This document shows positions 1 to 8,334 of a stretch of 64,000 bases of DNA, one piece after another. The stretch is from contig NZ_CANMTX010000005.1 of NCBI RefSeq assembly GCF_947500985.1, positions 1 to 64,000 on the forward strand. The letters are read 5' to 3'. The DNA is from an uncultured Maribacter sp. GTDB taxonomy: Bacteria > Bacteroidota > Bacteroidia > Flavobacteriales > Flavobacteriaceae. Under the pieces are notes generated by a model that was not told where the DNA came from, searched no databases, and worked only from the letters and a program-made list of their open reading frames with translations. The translations under genes and the position numbers were made by a program. Each line of letters begins with the position of its first letter. Position 1 is the stretch's first letter.

Positions 1-65
1 TAAATTCTTCATCAAACCTGACCTAAATAATAATTATTTATCGAATTTAGAGGTGTCCTAATAAG

Positions 66-112
66 GGGAAGCCTACATTTTTAGGGAAGCCTACAATAAG
101 GGGAAGCCTACA
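66..112. repeat. Three-copy short tandem repeat
   Basis: GGGAAGCCTACA is present three times (66-77, 84-95, 101-112) with short AT-rich spacers. The role is unknown; it may be a remnant of a larger repeat outside the window. Confidence 0.7.
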
Positions 113-172
113 TTATAAACGCCAAATTTTATATTTAGCGGACTTTATTAATATGCCCAGAACTTTCGGTTA

Positions 173-219
173 AGCACGAACGCCCAATGTTTTTTATACA
201 TTGTTGTGCGGTCGTGCTT
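173..219. repeat. Hairpin at 3' boundary of the first cassette-like gene
   Basis: AGCACGA (173-179) pairs with TCGTGCT (213-219), and an inner CAATG pairs with CATTG. The inner right arm contains TTGTGCGG (204-211), whose reverse complement CCGCACAA lies at 3476-3483 on the other side of the large gene. The gene is thus bracketed by an inverted repeat. A terminator role for the minus-strand gene is possible, because its coding end is just outside. Confidence 0.55.
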
Positions 220-224
220 TTTTC

Positions 225-3200
225 TCATTTTCTTTTTTCTTTCAATAATTCTAGAATTGGAGCATTTTCAGTATTGGCAGGAATGATTGGTTTGTCATCT
301 TCGGTAATAACCATACTTTCAGGGTCATGAATTCCAATTTCCCAAGCATTAATAAATTTCAATTTAGTTTTAAGTATTCCTAGTTCAGGGAATGGTTTTA
401 TATTAAAATCTTTATCAACATATGCAGGTATTAATAGGTATTTATTAAAATGTTTATAGCCATTAATAAGATTATCTAAATTGGTACTGTTAGTAGGTTC
501 CATTCTATGAAAACGATTAGATAAAGTAACAAAACCACCATCTTTTATTTTATTTTTTTTAATATTCTTACTTACTAAAACTTTATACCAATATGGTTTA
601 TCTTTTCTAATTCCTTTAATTATTGATATAGAAATTGTTTCCTCTTTATCGATTTTACCGTATTCTTTTATCCAATTTTCAAATATTTTTTTTCCTGCCT
701 CTTCATTTTCAAAAGTTAGCATAATTCCAAATGGGTTTGGTTGTGGCATTGCCACAAAACCAAAAGCTCTCCATGTAGCTTTATCCCATAAATAAGTGTC
801 AATTATTGTTTCTGCGGTCATGTTTTTATGAGTTGCAGAATTGAAATCTGGTTTTTCTTTGTTGTTTTCATCCTTATCCAAATTAGATATAGATATTTCT
901 ATAGGATTTGAAATTCTTTTTAAAGGAAAGTCTCTATTACTTTCTTTTACCCAATTTTTTAGAAAGAATTTTGGGTTTGAAGTTAAGGTGTTTGTTAAGA
1001 AATTTTTATGTTCAACTATTAAAGTTAATCTTTCATGAACTTCGTCATTTTTGTATAAATTCTCAAAAAACTCTTTATAATCTTTAAACAAATAGTTACT
1101 TCCAATAATTAAGGGTATTAATTCGTCCATTAATTCAGGTATGTCTTTTGAAGTATACTCATAATTTTGATTAATGAATAAGTCAAATAAGTTTTTACTA
1201 TCATGTTTTATTTCAAAGAATTTATCTAATTTCTCATATTTAATATTTAACGTGATTTTTTCAGATAATGGAAATGCATCCTCAAAAGCTGTTGCTAAAA
1301 ATGATTCTAAATAAGCAAAAATTGTTTCTCCTAAAATTAAAAGCTGTATATCATCTTTTGAATTAATGATAAACTTTATTCCTAATATTCTAGTGTAGGA
1401 GCTTATCTCATTTTTATTTAAAAAATTAGTCTCAAAAGCCATTTGTTCTACAAAAGGTTGGTTTGCTAATTTATTATAGAATTCTTTGAAATTTTCTCTT
1501 GTATATGAAGGACTTCTAGATTCGTTAATTTCTATTAAATCTTCATATCCCAATAAATATAAAACTGAATCAGAACTTAGCCAAAGTTCATTTTTAGTTA
1601 AAATATTTGATAAATCTGATAATTCTTTGAAATTTTTAAAATCAGTATTTAATAACCTTGTAGAAAGGCAACCATCTATGAGGTTTTCAATAGAGATTTC
1701 TTCATTTTCTAAATTTATTTCTGATTCGAAATAATATTTTATAACGTTAAATAATTCATACCAAGTAAGTAATATAGGAATACGACCAAGTATAACCTCA
1801 TTTTTTAAAATTTGTTCAATACTATTATATAGTCTTCGATTAATTGTACCTGTAGTAAAGAATTCGTTTATATAAAGGTTAATAGCAGAAATCACACAAT
1901 TATTAGCAGCCCAATATAAACCTAGATTCGAATATGCTTCACTTAATAACATTAAGCAAAAATAAAATTCGTCTTGTGTTTCTTCTTTTGCTAGTTTTCT
2001 TACAGCTTTTCCAAAGAAGATTAAACTTTCTTTATTTAAACCATTCTTTAATTTAGTGCTTCCTCTATTCAAATAAATTTTAGCAGAAGCTAATTCTGAA
2101 ACTCTGGTTGATTCTAATTCTGCAATTACAAGAATCAAATCATCATAATCTTCATTGTCAGGAAGAATTTTATCATAAACATTAATAAACTCCTTTAATT
2201 GCTCAAATGGTATATCTAAATGTTTTTCACTTAATTTAAAGTATTCTTTAAGTTTTATCAGCTCATCAGAAACTGAAATTCCATTTTCTATATTTCTTCT
2301 CAACTGGAAGAATGATAAATGGAATTTAGCAAGGAGAGAAGTAGATGGTTTTTCTTTGTTTTTAGCACATTTAGTAATGAATGCTATAAAATCTTGCTCT
2401 TCTTTTTCGATGTCAATTACAAGTATATGTTTCGCCTCTTCAATGTATGATACAGTTTTAAGAATATTTAAAAGATTCAAATAAAACTCTATATTGTTTA
2501 AATTTGGATGATTTGGAACTAATTTTTTTACAATTAAGAACTCTTCGTAAAAAGATTTATAGTCGTCATACCAATTGATTAATGTCCAAGCAAGTTGATA
2601 ATGGATTCTTATTTCTTGCTGTACACTATTTAATTTATTTACAAACCTTTTTGCTCTCTCGAATTTTCCTATAACTTCTGTCTTTGGCAATTCTATCATT
2701 CTAGATAAGATGGCACTTTCTAAACAATCCTCTACTAATTGAAAGTCAACTTCAAAAGTTCTATCTGAGTTATTTATTGTTTCTTCAATTTCAGATAATT
2801 TCTCTATCCTTTTCGAATCATTTGCTCCTATTTTCTTTTCTTCTAGATGTAAAGATGATAGGTTTAAACTGTCGATTACTTCATTTAAAAGGTGATTACT
2901 ATAAATCTTTTCAATTATCCATTCAGCATCAAGAATAATAATTTCAATTCCGTATTTTTCATTAAGTAGGTCTTGAGTTTCTTTTTTATCCTTGCTACGT
3001 ATTTTTTGATTTGAAAAAAAATATGTTTTTGTGTAACCTCTATTAGTTTCAACAATTTTTTTTACATCAGATTTAACTTTTGGTTTCCAATCTTTTTTTG
3101 CACTTATAGCAAATGCCCAATTCTCATTTTCGTTCCACTTATTTTCACTGATAAACCATCTATCAGAAATATAGTTAGAAACTGGATATGTTTCTGAATC

Positions 3201-3452
3201 TGTTTTTCCATCTCCACCACCTGTAGGTCCAACTTGTGGAATTAAATTTGGAGTGATTAATTTTTCAGCTAATCTGCGACAAAGGTTTTCAAAACTATCA
3301 TGTTTTTGGTTCGTCGAAATTTGACTTATTTCAAAAGCTAACTGTTCTTTAGTTAATAGAACTTTGGATTCTGTTTTAGAATCTGAAAAAAATTCAGGTC
3401 TTCTATTTCTATAAAATTGTGAAGGAGTTGGGAATTTTTCTTTTTCGTTCAT
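225..3452 (-). CDS. Large protein with N-terminal Mrr-like nuclease domain (putative defence effector)
   Basis: A 1075-residue protein. Residues about 35-150 resemble an Mrr-type PD-(D/E)xK restriction domain: a helix with FENLCRR around E54, then GGGDGKTDSE (D81 or D85), then the AISAKKDW strand with K119. In the family these acidic residues and the lysine bind metal and cut DNA. The rest is long, mostly alpha-helical and TPR-like by appearance, with no motif I recognise; no membrane segment or signal peptide is obvious. Composition is very rich in Lys, Glu, Asn and Ile, more extreme than the neighbouring housekeeping genes. It stands alone between inverted repeats and hairpins, as accessory genes often do. 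Antiphage function is inference from fold and context; a stand-alone type IV restriction enzyme or another DNA-directed effector is also possible. Confidence 0.6.
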   Translation of the reverse strand: MNEKEKFPTPSQFYRNRRPEFFSDSKTESKVLLTKEQLAFEISQISTNQKHDSFENLCRRLAEKLITPNLIPQVGPTGGGDGKTDSETYPVSNYISDRWFISENKWNENENWAFAISAKKDWKPKVKSDVKKIVETNRGYTKTYFFSNQKIRSKDKKETQDLLNEKYGIEIIILDAEWIIEKIYSNHLLNEVIDSLNLSSLHLEEKKIGANDSKRIEKLSEIEETINNSDRTFEVDFQLVEDCLESAILSRMIELPKTEVIGKFERAKRFVNKLNSVQQEIRIHYQLAWTLINWYDDYKSFYEEFLIVKKLVPNHPNLNNIEFYLNLLNILKTVSYIEEAKHILVIDIEKEEQDFIAFITKCAKNKEKPSTSLLAKFHLSFFQLRRNIENGISVSDELIKLKEYFKLSEKHLDIPFEQLKEFINVYDKILPDNEDYDDLILVIAELESTRVSELASAKIYLNRGSTKLKNGLNKESLIFFGKAVRKLAKEETQDEFYFCLMLLSEAYSNLGLYWAANNCVISAINLYINEFFTTGTINRRLYNSIEQILKNEVILGRIPILLTWYELFNVIKYYFESEINLENEEISIENLIDGCLSTRLLNTDFKNFKELSDLSNILTKNELWLSSDSVLYLLGYEDLIEINESRSPSYTRENFKEFYNKLANQPFVEQMAFETNFLNKNEISSYTRILGIKFIINSKDDIQLLILGETIFAYLESFLATAFEDAFPLSEKITLNIKYEKLDKFFEIKHDSKNLFDLFINQNYEYTSKDIPELMDELIPLIIGSNYLFKDYKEFFENLYKNDEVHERLTLIVEHKNFLTNTLTSNPKFFLKNWVKESNRDFPLKRISNPIEISISNLDKDENNKEKPDFNSATHKNMTAETIIDTYLWDKATWRAFGFVAMPQPNPFGIMLTFENEEAGKKIFENWIKEYGKIDKEETISISIIKGIRKDKPYWYKVLVSKNIKKNKIKDGGFVTLSNRFHRMEPTNSTNLDNLINGYKHFNKYLLIPAYVDKDFNIKPFPELGILKTKLKFINAWEIGIHDPESMVITEDDKPIIPANTENAPILELLKEKRK

Positions 3453-3486
3453 ATTTGTACATGAGTGAGTGCATGCCGCACAACGG

Positions 3487-3550
3487 CTCGGCTATGATTA
3501 GTGTGGGGCGGGGATTTACAATTCCCATTGCGCCACAGCTCGTAGCCAAA
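3487..3550. repeat. Long imperfect hairpin between cassette-like genes
   Basis: Nested inverted pairs are visible: GGCTA (3490-3494) with TAGCC (3543-3547), TGTGG (3502-3506) with CCACA (3533-3537), and GGGA (3511-3514) with TCCC (3523-3526). Together they form one long bulged stem-loop. A smaller perfect stem, GCAAAATC/GATTTTGC, follows at 3584-3604. Such structure in front of a lone accessory gene recalls recombination sites, but I see no standard integron attC core. Confidence 0.5.
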
Positions 3551-3664
3551 TCTTTTTGTTTTGTTTTATTTTTTTTGTCTAAAGCAAAATCCTAAAGATT
3601 TTGCGACCTCATAAATATACACAGACCTTAGCGTAAAAACCTAAACCCCACATTAATTATAGGC

Positions 3665-3677
3665 ATTGTTGCCACAC
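3665..3677. repeat. Left arm of 13-bp inverted repeat around small secreted-protein gene
   Basis: ATTGTTGCCACAC here is the perfect reverse complement of GTGTGGCAACAAT at 4127-4139. The two arms bracket the gene at 3682-4116, lying 4 and 10 bp from its ends. Confidence 0.75.
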
Positions 3678-3681
3678 GTTT

Positions 3682-4116
3682 TTATTCCGTTTTCAAATGA
3701 TAATTTAGCCAATAACTGCCCATACTTAGTTTCTCGTCCGTAAACATATTTTTCAGTTCAACCTTTTGGAAATAAGTACAACCTGAACAAACTGAAACTA
3801 ATTCGGTCGATTTTTTAATTTTCGAAATCAAATTCAATTCCGTTTGGTTGAGTTTGTACTTTTCGAGTTCAGTCAGTTTTTCAAGAGTGATAACTGACAT
3901 ATACTTTTCCGCATTATTTCCTGAATTCAACTTTTTCGAAATCCATTTATAGTTTCCGCCATTAAGTTTTTTCGCAAACTTTTTTACCGTTTTAGATTCG
4001 CTCCCCTCAGAAAAACAAGCAAATCCCACCATTTCATTTTTGTCCACGTTGTCTTGAGCACTTACAGCGCTTAAAATTCCAATTAGAAATACTATGGTTA
4101 ATATTTTATTTTGCAT
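3682..4116 (-). CDS. Small secreted protein of unknown function
   Basis: A 144-residue protein with a clear signal peptide: positive start, hydrophobic residues 5-18 and a cleavage site after SAVSA at about residue 20. The mature part is basic (many KK pairs) and has three cysteines, two in a CSGC motif near residue 110 that could form a disulfide or bind metal. I do not recognise the family. The gene stands alone between the arms of a perfect 13-bp inverted repeat, and the strand and spacing do not suggest an operon with fsa. Codon and residue composition differ from the pentose-phosphate genes, consistent with acquired accessory DNA. Confidence 0.6.
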   Translation of the reverse strand: MQNKILTIVFLIGILSAVSAQDNVDKNEMVGFACFSEGSESKTVKKFAKKLNGGNYKWISKKLNSGNNAEKYMSVITLEKLTELEKYKLNQTELNLISKIKKSTELVSVCSGCTYFQKVELKNMFTDEKLSMGSYWLNYHLKTE

Positions 4117-4126
4117 TTTCTTAAAT

Positions 4127-4139
4127 GTGTGGCAACAAT
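4127..4139. repeat. Right arm of 13-bp inverted repeat
   Basis: GTGTGGCAACAAT is the perfect inverted partner of 3665-3677. It is followed at 4141 by a further perfect palindrome. Confidence 0.75.
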
Positions 4140-4140
4140 T

Positions 4141-4166
4141 GTATATAGTAACAAGTTACTATATAC
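4141..4166. repeat. Perfect 26-bp palindrome
   Basis: Arms GTATATAGTAAC and GTTACTATATAC are separated by AA. It lies at the outer edge of the cassette-like region, between the small secreted-protein gene and the fsa terminator. It contains GTAAC and GTTAC, but 2 bp apart rather than 4 bp, and has no promoter box in the right register, so I do not count it as a regulator site. Confidence 0.7.
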
Positions 4167-4200
4167 ATCTTATATCCCAACTAATATAAAACAAAAAAAA

Positions 4201-4226
4201 CCATCACTTTTCAGTGATGGTTTTTT
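4201..4226 (-). terminator. Intrinsic terminator downstream of fsa
   Basis: CCATCACT and AGTGATGG form an 8-bp stem with a 4-nt loop, with A runs on the left and T runs on the right, so it can work in both directions. It lies 25 bp beyond the fsa stop codon and ends the tkt-fsa transcript. Confidence 0.85.
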
Positions 4227-4251
4227 ATATCAATAGACTACATCTTACAAC

Positions 4252-4905
4252 TTAGTTTCCTTTTTGGTAATCTGCCAAGAACTTAGCTAAACCGCTATCA
4301 GTCAATGGGTGCTTTAAAAGTCCAACAATTGAACTTAAACCACCTGTCATAACATCGGCACCAATTTTAGCACAGTCTATAATATGCATTACGTGACGTA
4401 CAGATGCTGCAAGAATTTGAGTTTCGTAACCGTAGTTATCATAGATCAAACGAATATCAGCTATCAATCCTAATCCGTCTGTAGAGATATCATCTAAACG
4501 ACCAATGAAAGGCGATACATATGTTGCACCTGCTTTTGCAGCCAATAATGCTTGACCAGAAGAGAATACCAATGTACAGTTAGTTCTGTATCCTTTATCA
4601 GAGAAATACTTAATTGCTTTTACACCTTCTTTGATCATAGGTACTTTAATTACGATCTGTGGGCTAATTTTAACCAACTTCTCGCCTTCTGCAATCATAC
4701 CTTCATAATCAGTAGAAATAACCTCAGCACTAACGTCACCGTCAACTACATCACATATTTTCTTGTAATGCGCCAAAATATTATCAGCACCTGTAATTCC
4801 TTCTTTTGCCATTAAAGATGGGTTTGTTGTAACACCATCTAAAATACCCATATCCTGAGCTTCTTTGATCTCGTCTAAATTCGCTGTATCTATAAAAAAT
4901 TTCAT
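4252..4905 (-). CDS. fsa: Fructose-6-phosphate aldolase / transaldolase (short TalC type)
   Basis: A 217-residue cytosolic TIM-barrel aldolase of the small transaldolase group. Hallmarks are the [10 protein letters not shown] start, GVTTNPSL around residue 25, and IVIKVPM with the Schiff-base lysine K87. Length is typical for TalC/FSA proteins, which are shorter than classical transaldolase B. Members either transfer dihydroxyacetone units (sedoheptulose 7-phosphate plus glyceraldehyde 3-phosphate) or cleave fructose 6-phosphate. Next to transketolase, a transaldolase role in the non-oxidative pentose-phosphate pathway is likelier. It lies 57 bp after tkt on the same strand and ends in a strong terminator, so the two probably form an operon. 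Confidence 0.92.
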   Translation of the reverse strand: MKFFIDTANLDEIKEAQDMGILDGVTTNPSLMAKEGITGADNILAHYKKICDVVDGDVSAEVISTDYEGMIAEGEKLVKISPQIVIKVPMIKEGVKAIKYFSDKGYRTNCTLVFSSGQALLAAKAGATYVSPFIGRLDDISTDGLGLIADIRLIYDNYGYETQILAASVRHVMHIIDCAKIGADVMTGGLSSIVGLLKHPLTDSGLAKFLADYQKGN

Positions 4906-4962
4906 CTTTTTCTAATTTTTAATTTATAATGAATGTCTTTAGGAGTAAAACCTAAAAATCGT

Positions 4963-6993
4963 TTACTTTAAAAAATCTATTACTTGTTGGTATACTTGAT
5001 CACCGGTGAATCCGAATTTTTCATCAAGTACCGTTGCTGGTGCAGAATAACCAAAATGCTCTAAACCGAACACTTTTCCGTTAGCTCCTGCTAATCCTTC
5101 TAAGTTTACTGGTAAACCTGCTGTAAGTCCGAAAACTGGCTTGTTTGGCGGAATCACTGCTTCTTGGTATGCTTCTGACTGTTGTCTAAATATACCTTCT
5201 GAAGGTATAGAAGCGATATTCACTTTTAATCCTTCTTTTTCTTCCAATAATTTTGTTGCAGCTACCAATGTTGCTACCTCAGAACCATTTGCAATCAATA
5301 TTACATCTGGATCTGCTACTTCTTGTACCAAGTAACCTCCTTTTTCAGCTCCTAATGCTTCTTCATAACGGTTACCACTCTTTGCAGGAAGATCTTTTAT
5401 CCCTTGACGAGATAAAATAAGTCCGGTCGGCGTTTTTTGGTTTTCCATTGCCATTTTCCAAGCTACGTTGGTTTCTTGAGAATCTGCAGGACGCAATGCT
5501 ACGAAACTTTGCTCGTGGCTGTGGTTCTTTAATTTCTCTAACAAACGTATTTGTGCTTCTTGCTCAATTGGTTGGTGTGTTGGTCCGTCCTCTCCTACCC
5601 TAAAGGCATCATGTGTCCAAACAAACTTCACCGGTAATTCTTGAATACAGCTTAAACGTATTGCTGGCTTCATATAATCAGAGAATACAAAGAATGTTGC
5701 TACTACTGCCATTACCCCACCGTGAAGTGCGATACCGTTTGCCATAGTTGCCATTGTTAATTCTGCTACACCTGCTTGTAAGAATGCGCCAGAGAAATCG
5801 CCTTTCTTTAAAATGTGTGTTTTCTTTAAGAATCCGTCTGTTTTATCACTGTTCGACAAATCTGCAGATGATACAATCATATTCTCTACATTTTGCGCTA
5901 AATACGCTAAAACGTTAGATGAAGCTGCGCGAGTTGCCTGACCTTCTTTCTGTGCTACAGAACTGAAGTCTAATTCTGGTAATTTACCTTCTAAGAAGCC
6001 ATCTAATTTTGCAGAAAGCTCAGCATTCTCTGAACGCCATGCATCGATCTCTCTTTTCTTAGCTTGTGCTTCGTCTTTCTTCTTATTGATAATACCTTCG
6101 TAGTACTCTTCTACTTTTGAATAGATATCAAAAGGGTTCGCTACGTCTGCACCTAAATTCGCTAAAGTTTTTTCATAATCTGCACCTGTATCGCCAATTG
6201 GCTTACCATGTAGTTCTGTATACCCTTCGTACGTGGTACCGTCTGCAGTTACACATCCTTTACCCATTATCGTTTGACCGATAATCAATGTTGGCTTATC
6301 TGTTTCTGCATTAGCATCTGTAAGTGCTTTTCTTATTTGATCATGATCATGGCCGTCAATAGTTACAACTTTCCATCCCCATGCTTCATATTTCTTAGCT
6401 GTATCTTCTGAAGTTACCTCATCTGTTTTAGATGAAAGTTGAACATCATTAGAATCATAGAACATGATAAAATTGCTTAAGCCTAAGTGGCCTGCAATTC
6501 TACCTGCACCTTGAGAGATTTCTTCTTGTACACCACCATCAGAAATAAAACCATAAATTTTATGGTTCATCCAATCTCCAAAACGTGCTTTCAAAAAGTT
6601 AGCAGCTACTGCAGCACCAACACCCATAGTATGACCTTGACCTAATGGTCCAGATGTGTTTTCTATACCTCTTGCAACATCAACTTCTGGGTGGCCCGGT
6701 GTTACCGATCCCCATTGTCTAAAATTAGCTACATCGTCTTTTTCATAATTACCCAATAAATAATACTGAGCGTACATTAAAGTAGATAAGTGCCCAGCAT
6801 CCATGAAAAAACGGTCACGAAACGGCCACTTCATATCAGAAGGATCGTAGTTGAAAAATTCAGAATATAAAATGTGCATGTAGTCTGCGCCTCCCATTGG
6901 GCCACCTGGATGTCCAGAGTTTGCCTTTTCTACCATCGCTACAGCTAATGCCCTTATATTATCGGCTGCTAATTGATCTAGTTCCTTGTTCAT
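4963..6993 (-). CDS. tkt: Transketolase
   Basis: A 676-residue single-chain transketolase, the full length for the family. It has the N-terminal thiamine diphosphate domain (GHPGGPMG near residue 28, GPLGQG near 115, SDGGVQEE near 151), a pyrimidine-binding middle domain with the expected THDAFRVGEDGPTHQP segment near 460, and a C-terminal domain. It moves two-carbon units between sugar phosphates in the cytosolic pentose-phosphate pathway using ThDP and a divalent metal. It is the first gene of the tkt-fsa pair. A TATCTTTG -7-like box on the minus strand at 7060-7053 lies about 60 bp upstream of the start and is the probable promoter. Confidence 0.95.
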   Translation of the reverse strand: MNKELDQLAADNIRALAVAMVEKANSGHPGGPMGGADYMHILYSEFFNYDPSDMKWPFRDRFFMDAGHLSTLMYAQYYLLGNYEKDDVANFRQWGSVTPGHPEVDVARGIENTSGPLGQGHTMGVGAAVAANFLKARFGDWMNHKIYGFISDGGVQEEISQGAGRIAGHLGLSNFIMFYDSNDVQLSSKTDEVTSEDTAKKYEAWGWKVVTIDGHDHDQIRKALTDANAETDKPTLIIGQTIMGKGCVTADGTTYEGYTELHGKPIGDTGADYEKTLANLGADVANPFDIYSKVEEYYEGIINKKKDEAQAKKREIDAWRSENAELSAKLDGFLEGKLPELDFSSVAQKEGQATRAASSNVLAYLAQNVENMIVSSADLSNSDKTDGFLKKTHILKKGDFSGAFLQAGVAELTMATMANGIALHGGVMAVVATFFVFSDYMKPAIRLSCIQELPVKFVWTHDAFRVGEDGPTHQPIEQEAQIRLLEKLKNHSHEQSFVALRPADSQETNVAWKMAMENQKTPTGLILSRQGIKDLPAKSGNRYEEALGAEKGGYLVQEVADPDVILIANGSEVATLVAATKLLEEKEGLKVNIASIPSEGIFRQQSEAYQEAVIPPNKPVFGLTAGLPVNLEGLAGANGKVFGLEHFGYSAPATVLDEKFGFTGDQVYQQVIDFLK

Positions 6994-7052
6994 TATATTA
7001 TTAGATTATTTTTCAGGTTCGTGTTTATTTTATGATCTACTAAAATCTCTCC

Positions 7053-7060
7053 CAAAGATA
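7053..7060 (-). promoter_or_regulatory. Probable tkt promoter -7 element
   Basis: On the minus strand the sequence reads TATCTTTG, a perfect match to the Bacteroidetes TAnnTTTG box. Transcription would begin near 7046, leaving a leader of about 50 nt before tkt. No clear -33 element was seen. Confidence 0.5.
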
Positions 7061-7396
7061 CTTTATATAAGGCGCTAATTAAAATATTTCGCCCAACATA
7101 ATTCTATAGAATTCAAGTCATAAGCGCTCATACACCACTAGTTTCGCATAAATAATGTAACGAAAGGGTTTTCGAAAACATTCTATAAATCATTTTTTAA
7201 CGCAATTCACCTTTAATTACTATAAGTAAGACACTTACGCTGTACATTTGCTCGCTTTATGCATTTTTAGTGAAGACGTATTACTGTAAGTTTTTATCGA
7301 ATTCAAATTTTTATAAAACTGACAACCTTTGTTATGTAACGTTTTTATGGTATTCTGTTTATTTCGGATGCTCACCAAAACACTATAATTACGCTT
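7061..7396. other. Intergenic region between divergent tkt and hydrolase genes
   Basis: AT-rich DNA between divergent genes. An open frame of about 65 codons from 7270 has poor composition and no family resemblance, and I regard it as chance. No Crp/Fnr-type palindrome of either class was found. Confidence 0.5.
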
Positions 7397-7483
7397 ATGA
7401 CCTCAAAAATAGTTTTACATATCTTCAATTACAGCATTATATTATTTGGTTTCTTTACTACCGTTAGTCCCGCATTTGCATAA
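7397..7483 (+). pseudogene. Signal peptide of the alpha/beta hydrolase, cut off by an in-frame TAA
   Basis: An ATG at 7397 opens a 28-codon frame that reads as a classic signal peptide: MTSKIV start, hydrophobic IILFGFFTT core, SPAFA cleavage site. It ends at TAA 7481-7483. The same frame then continues without a break (DSNSKLDAVQ) into the hydrolase whose first internal ATG is at 7514. In this phylum the residue after such a cleavage site is very often Gln (CAA), so one C-to-T change would explain the stop. Either the export signal has been lost by nonsense mutation or there is a base error. Confidence 0.75.
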
Positions 7484-7513
7484 GATTCAAACTCCAAACT
7501 TGATGCCGTTCAA

Positions 7514-8332
7514 ATGAAAACTTATAATTATGCCGATACCCTACAACTTGATTTTTATACTATCCCATCTAATGGCATAGAACTTAAACCAACAGTTGTT
7601 TTGGTGCATGGTGGTGGCTTTACAGCCGGACAACGGAATGGTGGCGATGAAAAAAGATTGAGTACTTACCTAGCTAAAAAAGGATTTAACGTAGCTTCAA
7701 TAAATTACAGACTTTCTAGAAAAGGGAAATCTTTTGGGTGCGATTGCCCAACATCTATAAAAATTGATACCTACGTAGAGGCGGTTGCCGATCTTTCTAA
7801 GGCTATTAATTACATAACGAAAGATTCATTACCCTTTAAAGCTGATCCTGAAAAAATATTCTTGATCGGTAGTAGTGCCGGTGCCGAAACCGTTTTGAAC
7901 TATCAGTTTATGCGATACGATTATCGTTTTAAAAGACTGCCCTACCCCAATGCCAATGTTGCCGGAGTAGTTAGTTTGTCTGGCGCTGTGTTAGATGAAA
8001 ATTATATTGATGCCAGCAATAAGACGCCTATCCTATTTTTTCACGGAGTTAAAGATTCCGTGGTGCCTTATGATACGAATGCACATCGATTTTGTAAACC
8101 TACGGATGTTGGCTATTTACAAATTAACGGACCTAAAGCTATTGCCGAACGCCTTTCTGAGATTGATGGGAATTATAAAGTGTATTTCAATGAAGAAGGC
8201 GGACACGAATGGGCGTCTCTCGGATTTAAATTTCCTGAATTGATTTATGAATTTTTAGCGGATGTATTACGTGGTGATGCTACTATGAAAGATTTTGAAT
8301 CGATTACCTCACCCATAGCTAGTAAAAAATAG
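7514..8332 (+). CDS. Alpha/beta-hydrolase (esterase/lipase-like), export signal detached
   Basis: From the ATG at 7514 this gives 272 residues of an alpha/beta-hydrolase: oxyanion-hole HGGG (32-35), INYRLS near 63, nucleophile elbow GSSAG with S121, an acidic residue in the FFHGVKDSVVP region, and the catalytic His in GGHEW near 234. Relatives are secreted esterases or lipases of the carboxylesterase/acetyl-esterase type; the substrate is unknown. The natural gene almost certainly began at 7397 with a signal peptide that is now separated by an in-frame stop at 7481-7483. If translation does start at 7514, the enzyme would be complete but cytosolic. Its stop codon is only 2 bp from the end of the convergent VIT1-type gene. 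Confidence 0.8.
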   Translation: MKTYNYADTLQLDFYTIPSNGIELKPTVVLVHGGGFTAGQRNGGDEKRLSTYLAKKGFNVASINYRLSRKGKSFGCDCPTSIKIDTYVEAVADLSKAINYITKDSLPFKADPEKIFLIGSSAGAETVLNYQFMRYDYRFKRLPYPNANVAGVVSLSGAVLDENYIDASNKTPILFFHGVKDSVVPYDTNAHRFCKPTDVGYLQINGPKAIAERLSEIDGNYKVYFNEEGGHEWASLGFKFPELIYEFLADVLRGDATMKDFESITSPIASKK

Positions 8333-8334
8333 CA

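Larger units (their letters stand above)
1..224. other. Non-coding left edge with short tandem repeats
   Basis: No convincing gene is visible here. The 12-mer GGGAAGCCTACA occurs three times at 66-77, 84-95 and 101-112, a tandem array with an 17-18 bp period. The right part (173-219) folds into the hairpin described separately, which borders the large minus-strand gene beginning at 225. Confidence 0.6.

Noticed and set aside
66..112. CRISPR array
   Set aside because: Only three 12-bp copies with 5-6 bp spacers; too short for repeats and spacers.
4141..4166. Palindrome containing GTAAC and GTTAC as a tenth regulator site
   Set aside because: The half-sites are 2 bp apart, not 4, no promoter box lies 29.5 bp away, and the arms extend far beyond the half-sites; it fits a structural hairpin instead.
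173..4166. Standard integron attC sites
   Set aside because: No RYYYAAC/GTTRRRY core pair was found in the hairpins and no integrase gene is present, so only a cassette-like layout is claimed.
7270..7467. Open frame of about 65 codons upstream of the hydrolase
   Set aside because: Overlaps the hydrolase signal peptide in another frame, and the translation looks random.
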